A stretch of DNA of 64,000 nt from CAVVVS01 sp963751355 (GTDB taxonomy: Bacteria > Bacteroidota > Ignavibacteria > Ignavibacteriales > Ignavibacteriaceae), in assembly GCA_963751355.1 (NCBI GenBank), contig CAVVVS010000111.1, positions 62,001 through 126,000 of the forward strand, in the 5' to 3' direction. Every line of letters begins with the position of its first letter. Within the stretch, counting starts at the first letter, position 1. Below are positions 27,479-37,071 of the stretch, one piece after another. The notes beneath the pieces are model-generated. The model saw only the letters and a list, made by a program, of their open reading frames with translations, was not told where the DNA came from and did not search any database. The position numbers were made by a program, and so were the translations under genes.

Positions 27479-28108
27479 ATGAGAGTATTAAAAGATCTTT
27501 TTGAAAATAATAAAAAATGGGCTGAAAGAGTAAAAGAATCAGATGAGAATTTCTTTTTGAATTTATCCAGGCAGCAAACGCCTGAATATTTATGGATCGG
27601 TTGTTCGGATAGCAGAGTTCCGGCAAATCAAATTGTCGATCTGCTTCCCGGACAGATATTTGTTCACCGGAATATTGCCAATTTAGTAGTTCATACGGAT
27701 CTCAACTGTTTATCGGTTATTCAATATGCGGTTGAGGTATTAAAGGTAAAACATATTATAGTCTGCGGGCATTATGGCTGCGGCGGAGTTAAGGCAGCAA
27801 TTGAAAATAAAGAACACGGGCTAATTGATAACTGGCTGAGGAATATTAAGGATGTGTACCGTTATCATAAAAGCAAATTTGACGCACTTGAAAATGAAAA
27901 AGGAAAAATCGATTTATTGTGTGAACTTAATATAATTGAACAGGTAGCAAATGTATGTCATACAACAATTGTTCAAAATGCATGGAATTCTGGACAAGAA
28001 TTGGCGATCCACGGCTGGATTTACAATATTGAAGATGGAGTATTAAAAGATTTGAATGTCTGTATTACAAGTCTCGATGAAATATCCGAGACTTACCGGC
28101 TGAAATAA
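27479..28108 (+). CDS. can: Beta-class carbonic anhydrase
   Basis: Converts CO2 and water to bicarbonate in the cytoplasm. At 209 residues it has the zinc ligands Cys42, His98 and Cys101 (WIGCSDSRVP and CGHYGCGG), with the Asp44-Arg46 dyad of the CxDxR motif. FVHRNIANLV follows the first motif as usual. The C-terminal segment AIHGWIYNIEDGVLKDL is typical of the bacterial Can group. It has its own upstream region of about 210 bases and no close partner, so it is probably a single transcription unit. Confidence 0.95.
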   Translation: MRVLKDLFENNKKWAERVKESDENFFLNLSRQQTPEYLWIGCSDSRVPANQIVDLLPGQIFVHRNIANLVVHTDLNCLSVIQYAVEVLKVKHIIVCGHYGCGGVKAAIENKEHGLIDNWLRNIKDVYRYHKSKFDALENEKGKIDLLCELNIIEQVANVCHTTIVQNAWNSGQELAIHGWIYNIEDGVLKDLNVCITSLDEISETYRLK

Positions 28109-28280
28109 TAAAATATTTAACGGAAAAAATTTTCCCTTTCCTGCGTGGAAGTTGAAAGCACTACACCTGAAATGTATTTTTTAAAGGCAGTTCTAAATAC
28201 TGCTAAAAAATTAATTCTGAATTATAATCAAGTCTTTTTATAGGCAAAATGATTCCAACAACCTGTGAGGGCTAATCTGA

Positions 28281-28826
28281 ATGGAGACGTACATCTCAAT
28301 CTTAAGAGGAATTAATGTAGGCGGTCAAAAGAAAATTCTCATGGCGGAGCTTCGTAAATTATATGAATTTTTAGGCTTTGAAGATGTAATGACCTATTTA
28401 CAAAGCGGTAATGTAATCTTCAATACCATCAGCCGGAATTCCAAAACATTAGAAGAGAAAATAGAGAAAGGCATCCTGGATAGTTTCGGATATGAGGTTA
28501 GTACAATTGTCAGGGATGCCGCTTACTTCAAGCAAGTAATTGAAAATAATCCTTTTCCAGATGAAAGCTTAAAAGACCCGGTTCTTCCATATGTTATTTT
28601 ACTCAAAAACAAACCTCCGGATTTAATGATTAAAAACATAGGGATTCCGAATGGTGAAAATGGAGAATTTGTTTGTCTTGGAGCAGAGGTATATCTTTAT
28701 CTGCCTAAAGGGTATGGCAGATCCAAACTTAATGCAAACTTTTTTGAAAAAAAATTAGGCATTCCCGCTACGGCACGTAACTGGAAAAGTGTTAATGCAC
28801 TTTACAAGATTGCGCTCGGAAATTGA
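28281..28826 (+). CDS. DUF1697 family protein
   Basis: A 181-residue protein matching the DUF1697 family throughout: the start TYISILRGINVGGQKKI, the segment LGFEDVMTYLQSGNVIF, TIVRDAAYFKQVIENNPF, and the end LPKGYGRSKLNANFFEKKLG with ATARNWKSVNAL. Family members are widespread small cytoplasmic proteins with no established function. GAGG just upstream supports the start. A hairpin lies about 80 bases after the stop. Confidence 0.9.
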   Translation: METYISILRGINVGGQKKILMAELRKLYEFLGFEDVMTYLQSGNVIFNTISRNSKTLEEKIEKGILDSFGYEVSTIVRDAAYFKQVIENNPFPDESLKDPVLPYVILLKNKPPDLMIKNIGIPNGENGEFVCLGAEVYLYLPKGYGRSKLNANFFEKKLGIPATARNWKSVNALYKIALGN

Positions 28827-29146
28827 GGGTAAATTAATATTAACGGAAATAGTGGGGTGTGGAAGTTACTTAAAAGTTAAATTATTTCCTATCCTTTTTT
28901 AGGAAAACAAGAACATATTTCTTGTTTTAATCATCAGGTGATCAAAATTAAAATTTTTCTGATAATCGTTTATTTATTAGTGAATTACACCTAGATGAAG
29001 TTAATTGAGAGATTTTAATTCAGAGGGAGTGATATCTAATTTACGCTCAAATTAAAAAACATCAGTTCCGCTTAAAAAATTATATTGAAACTTACCCGTG
29101 ATATGATTAGTTTAGTTACCTATACTTTTTATAATGGTGAAAGAGA
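28827..29146. other. Intergenic region with terminator-like hairpin
   Basis: AT-rich, no gene seen. It contains the hairpin described at 28904-28928 and presumably the promoter of plsY-gpsA, which I could not place with confidence. Confidence 0.4.
28904..28928. terminator. Hairpin with T-run after DUF1697 gene
   Basis: AAAACAAGAA (28904-28913) and TTCTTGTTTT (28919-28928) form a perfect 10-base stem with a 5-base loop. It is A/T-rich at the base, as in a bidirectional terminator. Confidence 0.45.
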
Positions 29147-29812
29147 ATGTTTCTTCTAGCAACAATAATCGCCCTTTCGTACTTAGTTGGCTCCATTCCG
29201 ACGAGCATAATTGTAAGTAAAGCTGTTAGGGGAATAGATATACGTGATTACGGTAGCGGCAATGCAGGTGGCACAAATGTGATGCGGGTACTCGGCTGGA
29301 AATTGGGTCTTTCCGTAATAATCTTAGATGCTCTTAAAGGAGTTTTGGCCGTAGTAGTTATTGCAAGGCTGCATTATGGCGCAATGCCATTTCATAATAT
29401 GACCCCTTTTGATGATTTTACATTAATACAAATTTTTGCTGGAATAGCTGCTGTTATCGGGCATATCTGGACTGTATTTGCCGGTTTCCGAGGTGGTAAA
29501 GGAATAGCAACTGCTTTAGGGATGTTATTGATGATTACAACGGTTGATATGTTAGTCGCAATTGGAATTTTTATTGTTGTCGTTTCTATTTCGAAATATG
29601 TTTCACTCGGTTCACTATTAGGCGCAATTGCTGTCCCGCTTACTCTTGTTATCAGAGAAAATATTTTTAATGTTAACATACAAGGCTATAATACAATTCT
29701 GCCGTTCGTTATCTTCGTTTCTTTGCTGGTGATATTCACGCATAGGAAAAATGTTGTTCGTTTAATCAACGGCAACGAGAGTAAATTAAACTTTTCTAAA
29801 AAGAAAAAATAA
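29147..29812 (+). CDS. plsY: Glycerol-3-phosphate acyltransferase PlsY
   Basis: Integral membrane enzyme that acylates glycerol 3-phosphate with acyl-phosphate, the first step of phospholipid synthesis. At 221 residues it shows the three PlsY motifs: SIPTSIIVSK, the glycine-rich DYGSGNAGGTNVMRVLGWK (about residues 34-52), and GHIWTVFAGFRGGKGIATALG (about 105-125), plus FTHRKNVVRLINGNE near the end. It is followed after 12 bases by gpsA, which makes its substrate, so they form a two-gene phospholipid operon. Confidence 0.97.
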   Translation: MFLLATIIALSYLVGSIPTSIIVSKAVRGIDIRDYGSGNAGGTNVMRVLGWKLGLSVIILDALKGVLAVVVIARLHYGAMPFHNMTPFDDFTLIQIFAGIAAVIGHIWTVFAGFRGGKGIATALGMLLMITTVDMLVAIGIFIVVVSISKYVSLGSLLGAIAVPLTLVIRENIFNVNIQGYNTILPFVIFVSLLVIFTHRKNVVRLINGNESKLNFSKKKK

Positions 29813-29824
29813 TAATTTATTTAA

Positions 29825-30826
29825 ATGAAAATTTCCATTCTTGGAGCCGGTGGTTGGGGAACAACCCTGGCTGTTCTGCTTCATTATAATGGTCACAAAG
29901 TTACCCTCTGGGAATACGAAAAGAATTACGCAAAGGTACTTCAAAACACCCGGTTGAATAATATTTATTTACCCGGGTTAAAAATTCCGGATGAAATTAA
30001 TATAACTCACAATCTGGAAGAAGCGACTACCGGTCAGAACATTATTGTTCTTGCGGTGCCTTCACAGTTTTTAAGAAGTGTGATGAAAGGTGTGAGCCCG
30101 TCGGGTGTAAAAAATTCTATTCTTGTAAGCGTAGCTAAGGGAATAGAAAATAAATCTTTGATGACGATGTCTCAAATGCTTAAGGATGAATTAAGTTTCC
30201 TTGATGACTCGCAGATAAGCGTACTTTCCGGTCCGAGTCATGCCGAAGAAGTAAGCCGGCGAATTCCAACCGCTGTGGTTGCGGCATCATATAATCTAAA
30301 TACCACTAAGTCGGTTCAAGCAGCTTTCATTACTTCTTATTTTCGGGTATACGGTTCAACGGATGTACTTGGGGTTGAGTTGGGCGGCGCATTTAAAAAT
30401 GTTATTGCTATAGGTGCCGGAATAATAGACGGTGCAAAATTCGGTGATAACACAAAAGCGGCAATAATGACGCGCGGTGTTGCCGAAATTGCCAGGCTTG
30501 GTACGGCTTTGGGAGCGCAGCCGGAGACTTTTGCAGGATTATCCGGCATGGGCGATTTGATTGTTACTTGCATGAGCAAGCATAGCCGTAACCGTTATGT
30601 AGGTGAACAGATAGGTGCGGGTAAGAAGTTAAAGGAGGTTTTAAAATCGATGAGTATGATTGCCGAGGGTGTGGAAACCAGTCGCTCCGCTTCGAAACTC
30701 GCTAAAAATCAAGATGTTGAAACTCCGATTACTACCGAAGTTTATCAAATTTTATTTGAGGATAAAGATCCCGTCAAAGCAACAACAGATCTTATGACCC
30801 GCGATATGAAAATGGAAGGTGAGTAA
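29825..30826 (+). CDS. gpsA: NAD(P)H-dependent glycerol-3-phosphate dehydrogenase
   Basis: Reduces dihydroxyacetone phosphate to sn-glycerol 3-phosphate, which the upstream PlsY acylates. At 333 residues it has the Rossmann start ILGAGGWGTTLAVLL, AVPSQFLRSVM, VSVAKGIE, LSGPSHAEEV, the catalytic lysine in GAFKNVIAIGAG (Lys191), GLSGMGDLIVTC and SRNRYVGEQIG. It ends convergently with dgt; the gap of 148 bases shows no strong terminator. Confidence 0.97.
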   Translation: MKISILGAGGWGTTLAVLLHYNGHKVTLWEYEKNYAKVLQNTRLNNIYLPGLKIPDEINITHNLEEATTGQNIIVLAVPSQFLRSVMKGVSPSGVKNSILVSVAKGIENKSLMTMSQMLKDELSFLDDSQISVLSGPSHAEEVSRRIPTAVVAASYNLNTTKSVQAAFITSYFRVYGSTDVLGVELGGAFKNVIAIGAGIIDGAKFGDNTKAAIMTRGVAEIARLGTALGAQPETFAGLSGMGDLIVTCMSKHSRNRYVGEQIGAGKKLKEVLKSMSMIAEGVETSRSASKLAKNQDVETPITTEVYQILFEDKDPVKATTDLMTRDMKMEGE

Positions 30827-30974
30827 CAGACAATATGCTTACAAGTTAAAATGTAGAAGGCCAATACTTTTTTGTCTTCAGTTAAATTTTATTCATCTTA
30901 TTACTTAAAAAATATACTTCCCACAAATTTACTTATAACAAATAATTACAAAGAGATTAGCGTCTCAATAATTT

Positions 30975-32345
30975 TTAATTTCTCGGCAGTGAAATTCCTT
31001 TAATTTTTCGATAAAGAGAAACAGCATATGAATCCGTCATACCGGAAACAAAATCGGTAACTTTCAAAAGTCGTGTATATAAATCACGATCAGGCTTGCC
31101 GTTAGATGATAAAAACTGTACAGGCAATAGCTTCAAAATATTTCTATTTTTCGGCGAAATTTTTTCATTCGCCGCCTCATTTACAGCCTTAATAAATATA
31201 TCCAGCAGTCCTCCAAGCACTTCATAACCTGCCATTTCTCTTTCAACAACACTTCGGTAAGAATATATTTTGTTAATCGAGATGCTTTTTATTTCCTCCA
31301 GTGTATTCCCGGTTTCAATCAAAGAAATTAAATCAACATTTAATTTCCCGTTTAAGATATTTTTTTCTTCATCGAGAAATACATCCGACAAATCATTAAC
31401 GAGTCTCGAAATAGTTTTTGCCCTTAGATAACCTATTTTATCATTTTCATCCCTGCCTGAATAAGATTTCAATTTTATGCCGGAAGTGAAGGGCATTAAA
31501 AGCTCTTCCGTTTCATTAAATGATAACAGTCCGAGTCTAAATCCATCTTCGAGATCCATTATCCGGTAACATATATCATCTGCAGCTTCTACGAGGAAAG
31601 CCATCGGATGACGGTTCCACCACAAATTATTTTTATTACTGCCCTTTCTCATTTCCAGTCCGACTTCATCTGCTACTTCCGTAAAAAGGTCTTTTTCTGC
31701 CTGAAAGAAACCAAATTTATTATATAATTTTTTCTTTTTTATATCCTCATGAGTAAAATCTACGGTTAAAGACTCTTTGGGGTATTTAGTAAAAGCAGCC
31801 AGTGTTGCGCCGGTAAGCCTCAATCCACCTCTTAAGTTAGGATTTTGTAATTTGGTAATTATTCTAAAGCCCTGGGCATTCCCTTCGAATTTAATAAAGT
31901 CCGTCCATTGTTTCTTATTTAATTCGAGTTCAAATATTTTACCGTTTCCCCTTTTGAAATATTCTGAAATTGCATCTTCTCCCGAATGTCCGAACGGCGG
32001 GTTACCGATGTCGTGTGCCAAACAGGCTGATGCTACAATTTCACCGAAATGAAACTGTGTAAATTCGTTCTGCAATTTTTTATTTCTGTCTAAAATTTTT
32101 TTACCCACGAGATTTCCAAGAGATCTTCCTACACACGAAACTTCCAAACTATGTGTCAGTCGGTTATGAACAAAATCGCTTTCTGGCATAGGAAATACCT
32201 GAGTTTTATCCTGCATTCTCCGGAACGCAGATGAAAAAACGATTCTGTCAAAATCTCTTTGAAATTGGCTTCTTCCATCCGAAGTTGCCGGTGATGTTTT
32301 ACTTTCGCCTAATAATTTTTTCGATAAAAGTTTCTTCCAATCCAA
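30975..32345 (-). CDS. dgt: Deoxyguanosinetriphosphate triphosphohydrolase (HD domain)
   Basis: Hydrolyses dGTP (or dNTPs) to nucleoside and triphosphate in the cytoplasm. At 456 residues it has the start SDGRSQFQRDFDRIVFSSAF, then RRMQDKTQVFP and HNRLTHSLEVSCVGR with the first HD-domain histidine, then CLAHDIGNPPFGHSGE with the HD pair. EAADDICYRIMDLEDGFRLG carries the final metal-binding Asp. The start codon is TTG (minus strand, 32343-32345), preceded by AAAGG. No ATG fits. It is divergent from recG across 111 bases. Confidence 0.95.
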   Translation of the reverse strand: MDWKKLLSKKLLGESKTSPATSDGRSQFQRDFDRIVFSSAFRRMQDKTQVFPMPESDFVHNRLTHSLEVSCVGRSLGNLVGKKILDRNKKLQNEFTQFHFGEIVASACLAHDIGNPPFGHSGEDAISEYFKRGNGKIFELELNKKQWTDFIKFEGNAQGFRIITKLQNPNLRGGLRLTGATLAAFTKYPKESLTVDFTHEDIKKKKLYNKFGFFQAEKDLFTEVADEVGLEMRKGSNKNNLWWNRHPMAFLVEAADDICYRIMDLEDGFRLGLLSFNETEELLMPFTSGIKLKSYSGRDENDKIGYLRAKTISRLVNDLSDVFLDEEKNILNGKLNVDLISLIETGNTLEEIKSISINKIYSYRSVVEREMAGYEVLGGLLDIFIKAVNEAANEKISPKNRNILKLLPVQFLSSNGKPDRDLYTRLLKVTDFVSGMTDSYAVSLYRKIKGISLPRN

Positions 32346-32456
32346 TTGGCAGCCTTTATTTTTTATATAGAAAATTGTAATTATAATTTAACAAAGAATA
32401 ATTTGAAGTACTAAATTTATTGTAATTACCCCCCACTTGTTTTATTTTACCTTATA

Positions 32457-34670
32457 ATGAATGAGAACAAAAACAACATACTCGATAGCTCGGTACAATA
32501 CATCAAATCGGTAGGGCCGAAACGCGCCGAATCTTTCAGCAAAATAGGTATAAATACTATTAGGGATTTATTGTTTTATTTCCCCACTAGGCATCTTGAT
32601 AGAACAACTACACTGAATGCAGCAAAGGCGTACGGCTATTTAATGAACGGCTTCGATGGTGAGTTGACAGTAATAGCAAATGTTGCCGATAAAGAGAAAC
32701 ATCGATTTGGGAAAAAGGAAATTTTAAAAGTTCAATTCCGGGATTCTACAGGTTTTTTTGAATGTGTTTGGTTCCAGGGAATAAAATATTTTTATAACCT
32801 TTTTGAAGTGGGAGATATATATGCAATCTCGGGTAAACCAGTTCTATCAAAATTTAATAATATGCAATTTACACATCCGGACTTTGACAGAATAACGGAG
32901 GATGAGTCAAAAAGTTTTTTAAATACAGGTAAAATCATTCCGTTTTATAGGATTCCTAAGGAACTAAAAACTACAAACATCGGAGATTTAAGTCTGAGAA
33001 GGATATTAAATTATGCTGTAGAAAACCATGCAGATCATTTAAACGAATCACTTCCCGGGGAAATTATAGTTGAACACAACTTATCCGGTATTATTGAGTC
33101 CGTTAAAAATTATCATTTCCCTGAAAACAAATCTAAACTTAGAGCATCCATTCGCAGGTTTAAATTTGAAGAAATATTTTACCTTGAAATATTGGTAGCG
33201 TTAAGAAAGCATAATTACGTGACAAGGCTTTCAGGGCTTTCGATGCAGATTAGGACAAGCTTGGTTCCCGATTTTTTAAAGATACTACCTTTTAATCTAA
33301 CGGGAGCACAGTTGAAAGTTATGCATGAAATAAAACTTGATATGCAGGCGGATACTCCTATGAACAGGCTGTTACAAGGTGATGTAGGAAGCGGAAAAAC
33401 GATTGTTGCATTAATTGCCATGTTGATAGCTCTGGATAACGGTTACCAAGCGGTAATGATGGCGCCGACTGAAATTTTAGCCGATCAGCATGCTAAAAAT
33501 ATTTCCAAGCTGCTCAATAAACTTTCCGAAGTTCATAAAGACAGAACTATCAAATTAAGTCTATTACTGGGGGGGCAGAAGAAATCAGTTAAGCAAAAGA
33601 ATTTGAGTGATATTGAACTTAAGGAAACAGATATAATAATAGGAACACATGCTTTGTTTGAAGAGAATGTAATTTTTAGTAATCTCGGATTGGTTATAGT
33701 AGACGAACAGCACAGGTTTGGTGTTGCACAAAGAGCAAAATTGCAGAGCAAAGGTAAAACGCCTGATGTAATTGTTATGAGTGCAACTCCAATTCCCCGC
33801 ACTTTATCTATGACGGTCTATGGTGATCTGGATGTTTCAGTAATTGATGAAATGCCCAAAAACAGGAAAGCAATAAAAACAATTTTAAGAGGCGAAAATA
33901 AATTGCCTGCTATCTATAAATTTATTGTTGATAAGAATAAAAAGGAAGGTTACCAAGCCTTTGTAGTTTATCCCCTAGTGGAAGAATCGGAAAAGCTTGA
34001 ACTGAAAGCCGCTCAGACTTTTTACAATGAACTTAAGGATACATATTTTAAAGAATTAAGATTAGGCTTATTACACGGAAGAATGTCATGGCAGGAAAAA
34101 GAAGAAGTAATGCTGTCGTATCTTGCAAAGAAATTTGATGTTCTTATTGCAACCACTGTAATTGAAGTAGGAATTGATATACCGGATGCAAACATTATAT
34201 TAATAAACGATGCCCATCGCTTCGGCTTATCCCAGCTTCACCAATTAAGAGGAAGAGTGGGGAGAGCTGCCAAGCAGGCTTACTGTATTCTTGTAACTAA
34301 AGACGAGTATGCCGCATTCAATTCGAGTAACCGACTCAATTTAGACTATCTCTCATCGTTGCAATTGGAAAAATATAAAGCGTCTGTAAGGCTGCAAACT
34401 ATGGTTACGCATCTCGACGGCTTTAAGGTAGCGGATGTTGATTTAAAATTGAGAGGACCGGGAAATATTTTCGGAACGGAACAAAGCGGGTTTCCTGAAT
34501 TGAAACATATAAATCTTATCGAAGACACCGAATTAATTATGAAGGCAAAAACATCCGCATTCAAAATTATAGCAGGCGATCCACACCTTGAAAAAAAATC
34601 AAACAATATCATAAAGAACAACCTCGTTAAACAATATTCAAATAATCTGAAGTACACACAGATCGCTTAA
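32457..34670 (+). CDS. recG: ATP-dependent DNA helicase RecG
   Basis: Branch-migration helicase that reverses stalled replication forks and processes recombination junctions. At 737 residues it has the N-terminal wedge/OB part (VQYIKSVGPKRAESFSKIGI, YFPTRHLDRT), then the helicase core: Walker A LQGDVGSGKT (about 305-314), MAPTEILADQH, GTHALFE, the DEQH box VIVDEQHRFG, SATPIPRTL, IEVGIDIPDANIILINDAHRFG and QLRGRVGRA. The RecG-specific wedge and C-terminal GTEQSGFPEL motif are present. It ends before a very AT-rich gap. Confidence 0.97.
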   Translation: MNENKNNILDSSVQYIKSVGPKRAESFSKIGINTIRDLLFYFPTRHLDRTTTLNAAKAYGYLMNGFDGELTVIANVADKEKHRFGKKEILKVQFRDSTGFFECVWFQGIKYFYNLFEVGDIYAISGKPVLSKFNNMQFTHPDFDRITEDESKSFLNTGKIIPFYRIPKELKTTNIGDLSLRRILNYAVENHADHLNESLPGEIIVEHNLSGIIESVKNYHFPENKSKLRASIRRFKFEEIFYLEILVALRKHNYVTRLSGLSMQIRTSLVPDFLKILPFNLTGAQLKVMHEIKLDMQADTPMNRLLQGDVGSGKTIVALIAMLIALDNGYQAVMMAPTEILADQHAKNISKLLNKLSEVHKDRTIKLSLLLGGQKKSVKQKNLSDIELKETDIIIGTHALFEENVIFSNLGLVIVDEQHRFGVAQRAKLQSKGKTPDVIVMSATPIPRTLSMTVYGDLDVSVIDEMPKNRKAIKTILRGENKLPAIYKFIVDKNKKEGYQAFVVYPLVEESEKLELKAAQTFYNELKDTYFKELRLGLLHGRMSWQEKEEVMLSYLAKKFDVLIATTVIEVGIDIPDANIILINDAHRFGLSQLHQLRGRVGRAAKQAYCILVTKDEYAAFNSSNRLNLDYLSSLQLEKYKASVRLQTMVTHLDGFKVADVDLKLRGPGNIFGTEQSGFPELKHINLIEDTELIMKAKTSAFKIIAGDPHLEKKSNNIIKNNLVKQYSNNLKYTQIA

Positions 34671-34957
34671 GAATTAAAATCCTTCCTAAAACTTTACTGA
34701 GTTACAAATTTTTTTTCAACATTGTAAAAGAAATTTTGATTTATTAATTTTTTTTGTTATAAATTTAATCAGTAGAAAAAAAATATTTTTTATTTTTTAA
34801 AAGTTAGCAGAGAAAAATATTTTTATAAAAAATTTTCTCGGAAAAAAGTTGATAAAAATTTTTTAAAAGTTATTGACTTAGAATTTATAATAGTTATATT
34901 TGCTTAAAAAATTTTTATAAAGGAGAAATTATTTTATCTTCTTTCTTTGATGTAAGA
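34671..34957 (+). promoter_or_regulatory. Very AT-rich leader with promoter of the ATP-grasp/KamA operon
   Basis: About 200 bases made mostly of A- and T-tracts precede a promoter-like pair: TTGACT (34873-34878), a 16-base spacer, and TATATTTG (34895-34902). The last box fits both a sigma-70 -10 and the Bacteroidota TAnnTTTG element. A Shine-Dalgarno AGGAG follows at 34921-34925. The tracts could act as UP elements or bend the DNA. Confidence 0.55.
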
Positions 34958-36013
34958 TTGAATGTTGCATTAACCTTCAATGTCAAACCAGAAAGTGAAA
35001 CTTTCCTCGAAGAACTATCCCCAATTTTAAATGAAGCCCCAACTCAAACCGAAAAGTCGGTCGATACATATGCCGAGTGGGATACGTGGGATACAATCAA
35101 TGCAGTGAAGGAAGCAATAGAACGCTATCACAACATTATAATGATTGAAGCTGATGATTCCGCCTATATAAAATTTAAAGAAACCAAACCCGATATAGTT
35201 TTTAACATAACTGAAGGGTTTAACGGTGTAAGCAGGGAAGCTCAGGTACCTGCTATGCTCGAACTTCTTCAAATTCCTTACACCGGATCCGATCCTTTGA
35301 CTTTAGCCACATGTCTTGATAAAGCCCGTACTAAAGAAGTTTTATCATATTACAAAATTCCCAATGCAAAATTTTTGCTTGCCGGAAACCTAGAGCAGGC
35401 AGTAAAGTGCGATTTAAAATATCCATTGATAGTAAAACCGATTTCTGAAGGTTCGAGTAAAGGCATTTTCTCTTCTTCATTTGTAAAAAACAAAACTGAA
35501 CTTATGAAGGAAGTAGAGAGAATATTGGTAGAATATCATCAGGCAGCTTTGATAGAAGAATTTTTACCAGGCAGAGAGTTTACTGTTGCCGTAATCGGTA
35601 ACGGCGGCGATACGGTAGTACTTCCTATTGTTGAAATAAATTATAATGAGTTCCCGGATGATGTTACACCGATTTATTCTTATGAAGCTAAATGGATTTT
35701 AGATACAAAAGAAAATCCGCTTGATGTGTTTTCATGTCCGGCAAACCTTAATTCCGGATTAGAGTCTAGTATTAAAAAAGTAGTTCTGGACACCTACAAT
35801 ATTCTTAGGTGTAAAGATTGGAGCAGGATCGACGTAAGACTGGATGAAAACAACATACCGCATATTATTGAAGTGAATCCGTTACCCGGTATATTACCCA
35901 ATCCTGAAGAAAACTCATGTTTTCCCAAGGCGGCAAGAACGGCTGGCATAAGTTATAATGATATGATAAACAGAGTTCTTTATTCAGCGGCAAAAAGACA
36001 TAAGCTAATATGA
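34958..36013 (+). CDS. D-Ala-D-Ala-ligase-like ATP-grasp protein, first copy
   Basis: A 351-residue ATP-grasp ligase that joins a carboxylate to an amine via acyl phosphate. Features are the N-terminal D-Ala ligase-like lobe (KPDIVFNITEGFNGVSREA, LQIPYTGSDP), CLDKARTKEVL, KYPLIVKPISEGSSKGI (central ATP-binding lysine and loop), EEFLPGREFTVAVIGN, and the metal site DVRLDENNIPHIIEVNPLPG. The start is TTG at 34958. The good Shine-Dalgarno AGGAG is 32 bases upstream, so translation may really begin nearer to it, for example at ATT 34931. Its stop overlaps the next start by 4 bases. It is unlikely to be the housekeeping Ddl, because a second homologue, a GNAT and a KamA are in the same operon. Confidence 0.85.
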   Translation: MNVALTFNVKPESETFLEELSPILNEAPTQTEKSVDTYAEWDTWDTINAVKEAIERYHNIIMIEADDSAYIKFKETKPDIVFNITEGFNGVSREAQVPAMLELLQIPYTGSDPLTLATCLDKARTKEVLSYYKIPNAKFLLAGNLEQAVKCDLKYPLIVKPISEGSSKGIFSSSFVKNKTELMKEVERILVEYHQAALIEEFLPGREFTVAVIGNGGDTVVLPIVEINYNEFPDDVTPIYSYEAKWILDTKENPLDVFSCPANLNSGLESSIKKVVLDTYNILRCKDWSRIDVRLDENNIPHIIEVNPLPGILPNPEENSCFPKAARTAGISYNDMINRVLYSAAKRHKLI

Positions 36014-37071
36014 AAACAGATTCGAAAATATTAATATGTTACAACTCGCCTGTGAGTATTTTTTCCGTTTACAGCGGTAAACCTTCACACGAAGGTGTTC
36101 TACTAAATGACCTCTCGGAAAGCGGTTTATCCCACGAAGTAGAATTAATAAAGGGATATCTTGAAGAACAATTCACCACGGTTCATTCTCTCGCCGTGGA
36201 TCTTGATGTTGAACGGACTATGAAAGAGATAACCAAATATTCTCCGGATATCATTTACAACTTTGTTGAAGCCGTAGAAGGTATAGCTTCTTATGAATAT
36301 TGTATGGCAGGTGTTTACCAGTTGCTTGGAGTAAATTTTACAGGGAATACACCCTCATCTCTCGGAAATTGTCTGAATAAAACCAGAACAAAACTAATTT
36401 TAAAATCATACGGTATAAATTCACCTCGTTCGTTAACATTATCAAAAAAAGATGTTGTGACGGAGGAAAATCTTAAACTAAAATATCCTTTGATTTTGAA
36501 ATTGGCAAACGAGGATGCCAGCATCGGAATATCCGAACTCTCGGTTGTTAACAACTATACTGAATTAAAAAAACAATTAAGATTTTTAAGAAAAACTTAT
36601 AACCAGGAAGTAATAGTTGAAGAGTATATTGAGGGAAGGGAATTAAATGTTGCGGTATTAGGCAATAATGTTTTGCCGGTATCCGAGATAAAATTTAATG
36701 GTCTTCCGGATCATCTACCGAAAATAGTAACATATGAGGGGAAATGGATAGCCGCCAGCAGCTATTACGAAAACACTAAACCCAAATGCCCTACAAGGCT
36801 TGATAAAAGGACAAAGAAGAAAGTGGAAGAGATAGCACTTTTAACTTTTCGAGCTATGGGATGCAGGGATTATGCGCGGGTAGATATTCGGCTGGATAAA
36901 AATAAAGAGCCGTACGTTATTGAAGTTAATCCGAATCCTGATATATCGACCGACTCGGGATTTGCAAGGGCGGCAGCAGCGGCAGGTATTTCTTATTCCC
37001 AATTGTTAAACACAATTGCAAATTTTGCGTTGGAAAGAATGAAAAATGATACGCAAAGCAAAGCAAGCTGA
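36010..37071 (+). CDS. D-Ala-D-Ala-ligase-like ATP-grasp protein, second copy
   Basis: A 353-residue paralogue of the preceding protein, with the same layout: SPDIIYNFVEAVEGIASYEY and GVNFTGNTPSSLGNCLNKTRTK in the N-terminal lobe, KYPLILKLANEDASIGIS around the ATP lysine, VEEYIEGRELNVAVLGNN, and the metal-binding end YARVDIRLDKNKEPYVIEVN. The glycine-rich loop differs from the first copy (EDASIGIS versus SEGSSKGI), which suggests a different substrate. Tandem ATP-grasp ligases would allow two successive amide or peptide bonds. The gene is overlapped by its neighbours on both sides (ATGA at 36010, 26 bases with the GNAT gene). Confidence 0.85.
   Translation: MKTDSKILICYNSPVSIFSVYSGKPSHEGVLLNDLSESGLSHEVELIKGYLEEQFTTVHSLAVDLDVERTMKEITKYSPDIIYNFVEAVEGIASYEYCMAGVYQLLGVNFTGNTPSSLGNCLNKTRTKLILKSYGINSPRSLTLSKKDVVTEENLKLKYPLILKLANEDASIGISELSVVNNYTELKKQLRFLRKTYNQEVIVEEYIEGRELNVAVLGNNVLPVSEIKFNGLPDHLPKIVTYEGKWIAASSYYENTKPKCPTRLDKRTKKKVEEIALLTFRAMGCRDYARVDIRLDKNKEPYVIEVNPNPDISTDSGFARAAAAAGISYSQLLNTIANFALERMKNDTQSKAS

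Noticed and set aside
34950..34955. ATG-TAA as a minimal regulatory ORF
   Set aside because: The chance frequency of such a pair is high and nothing else supports it beyond its position after a Shine-Dalgarno.
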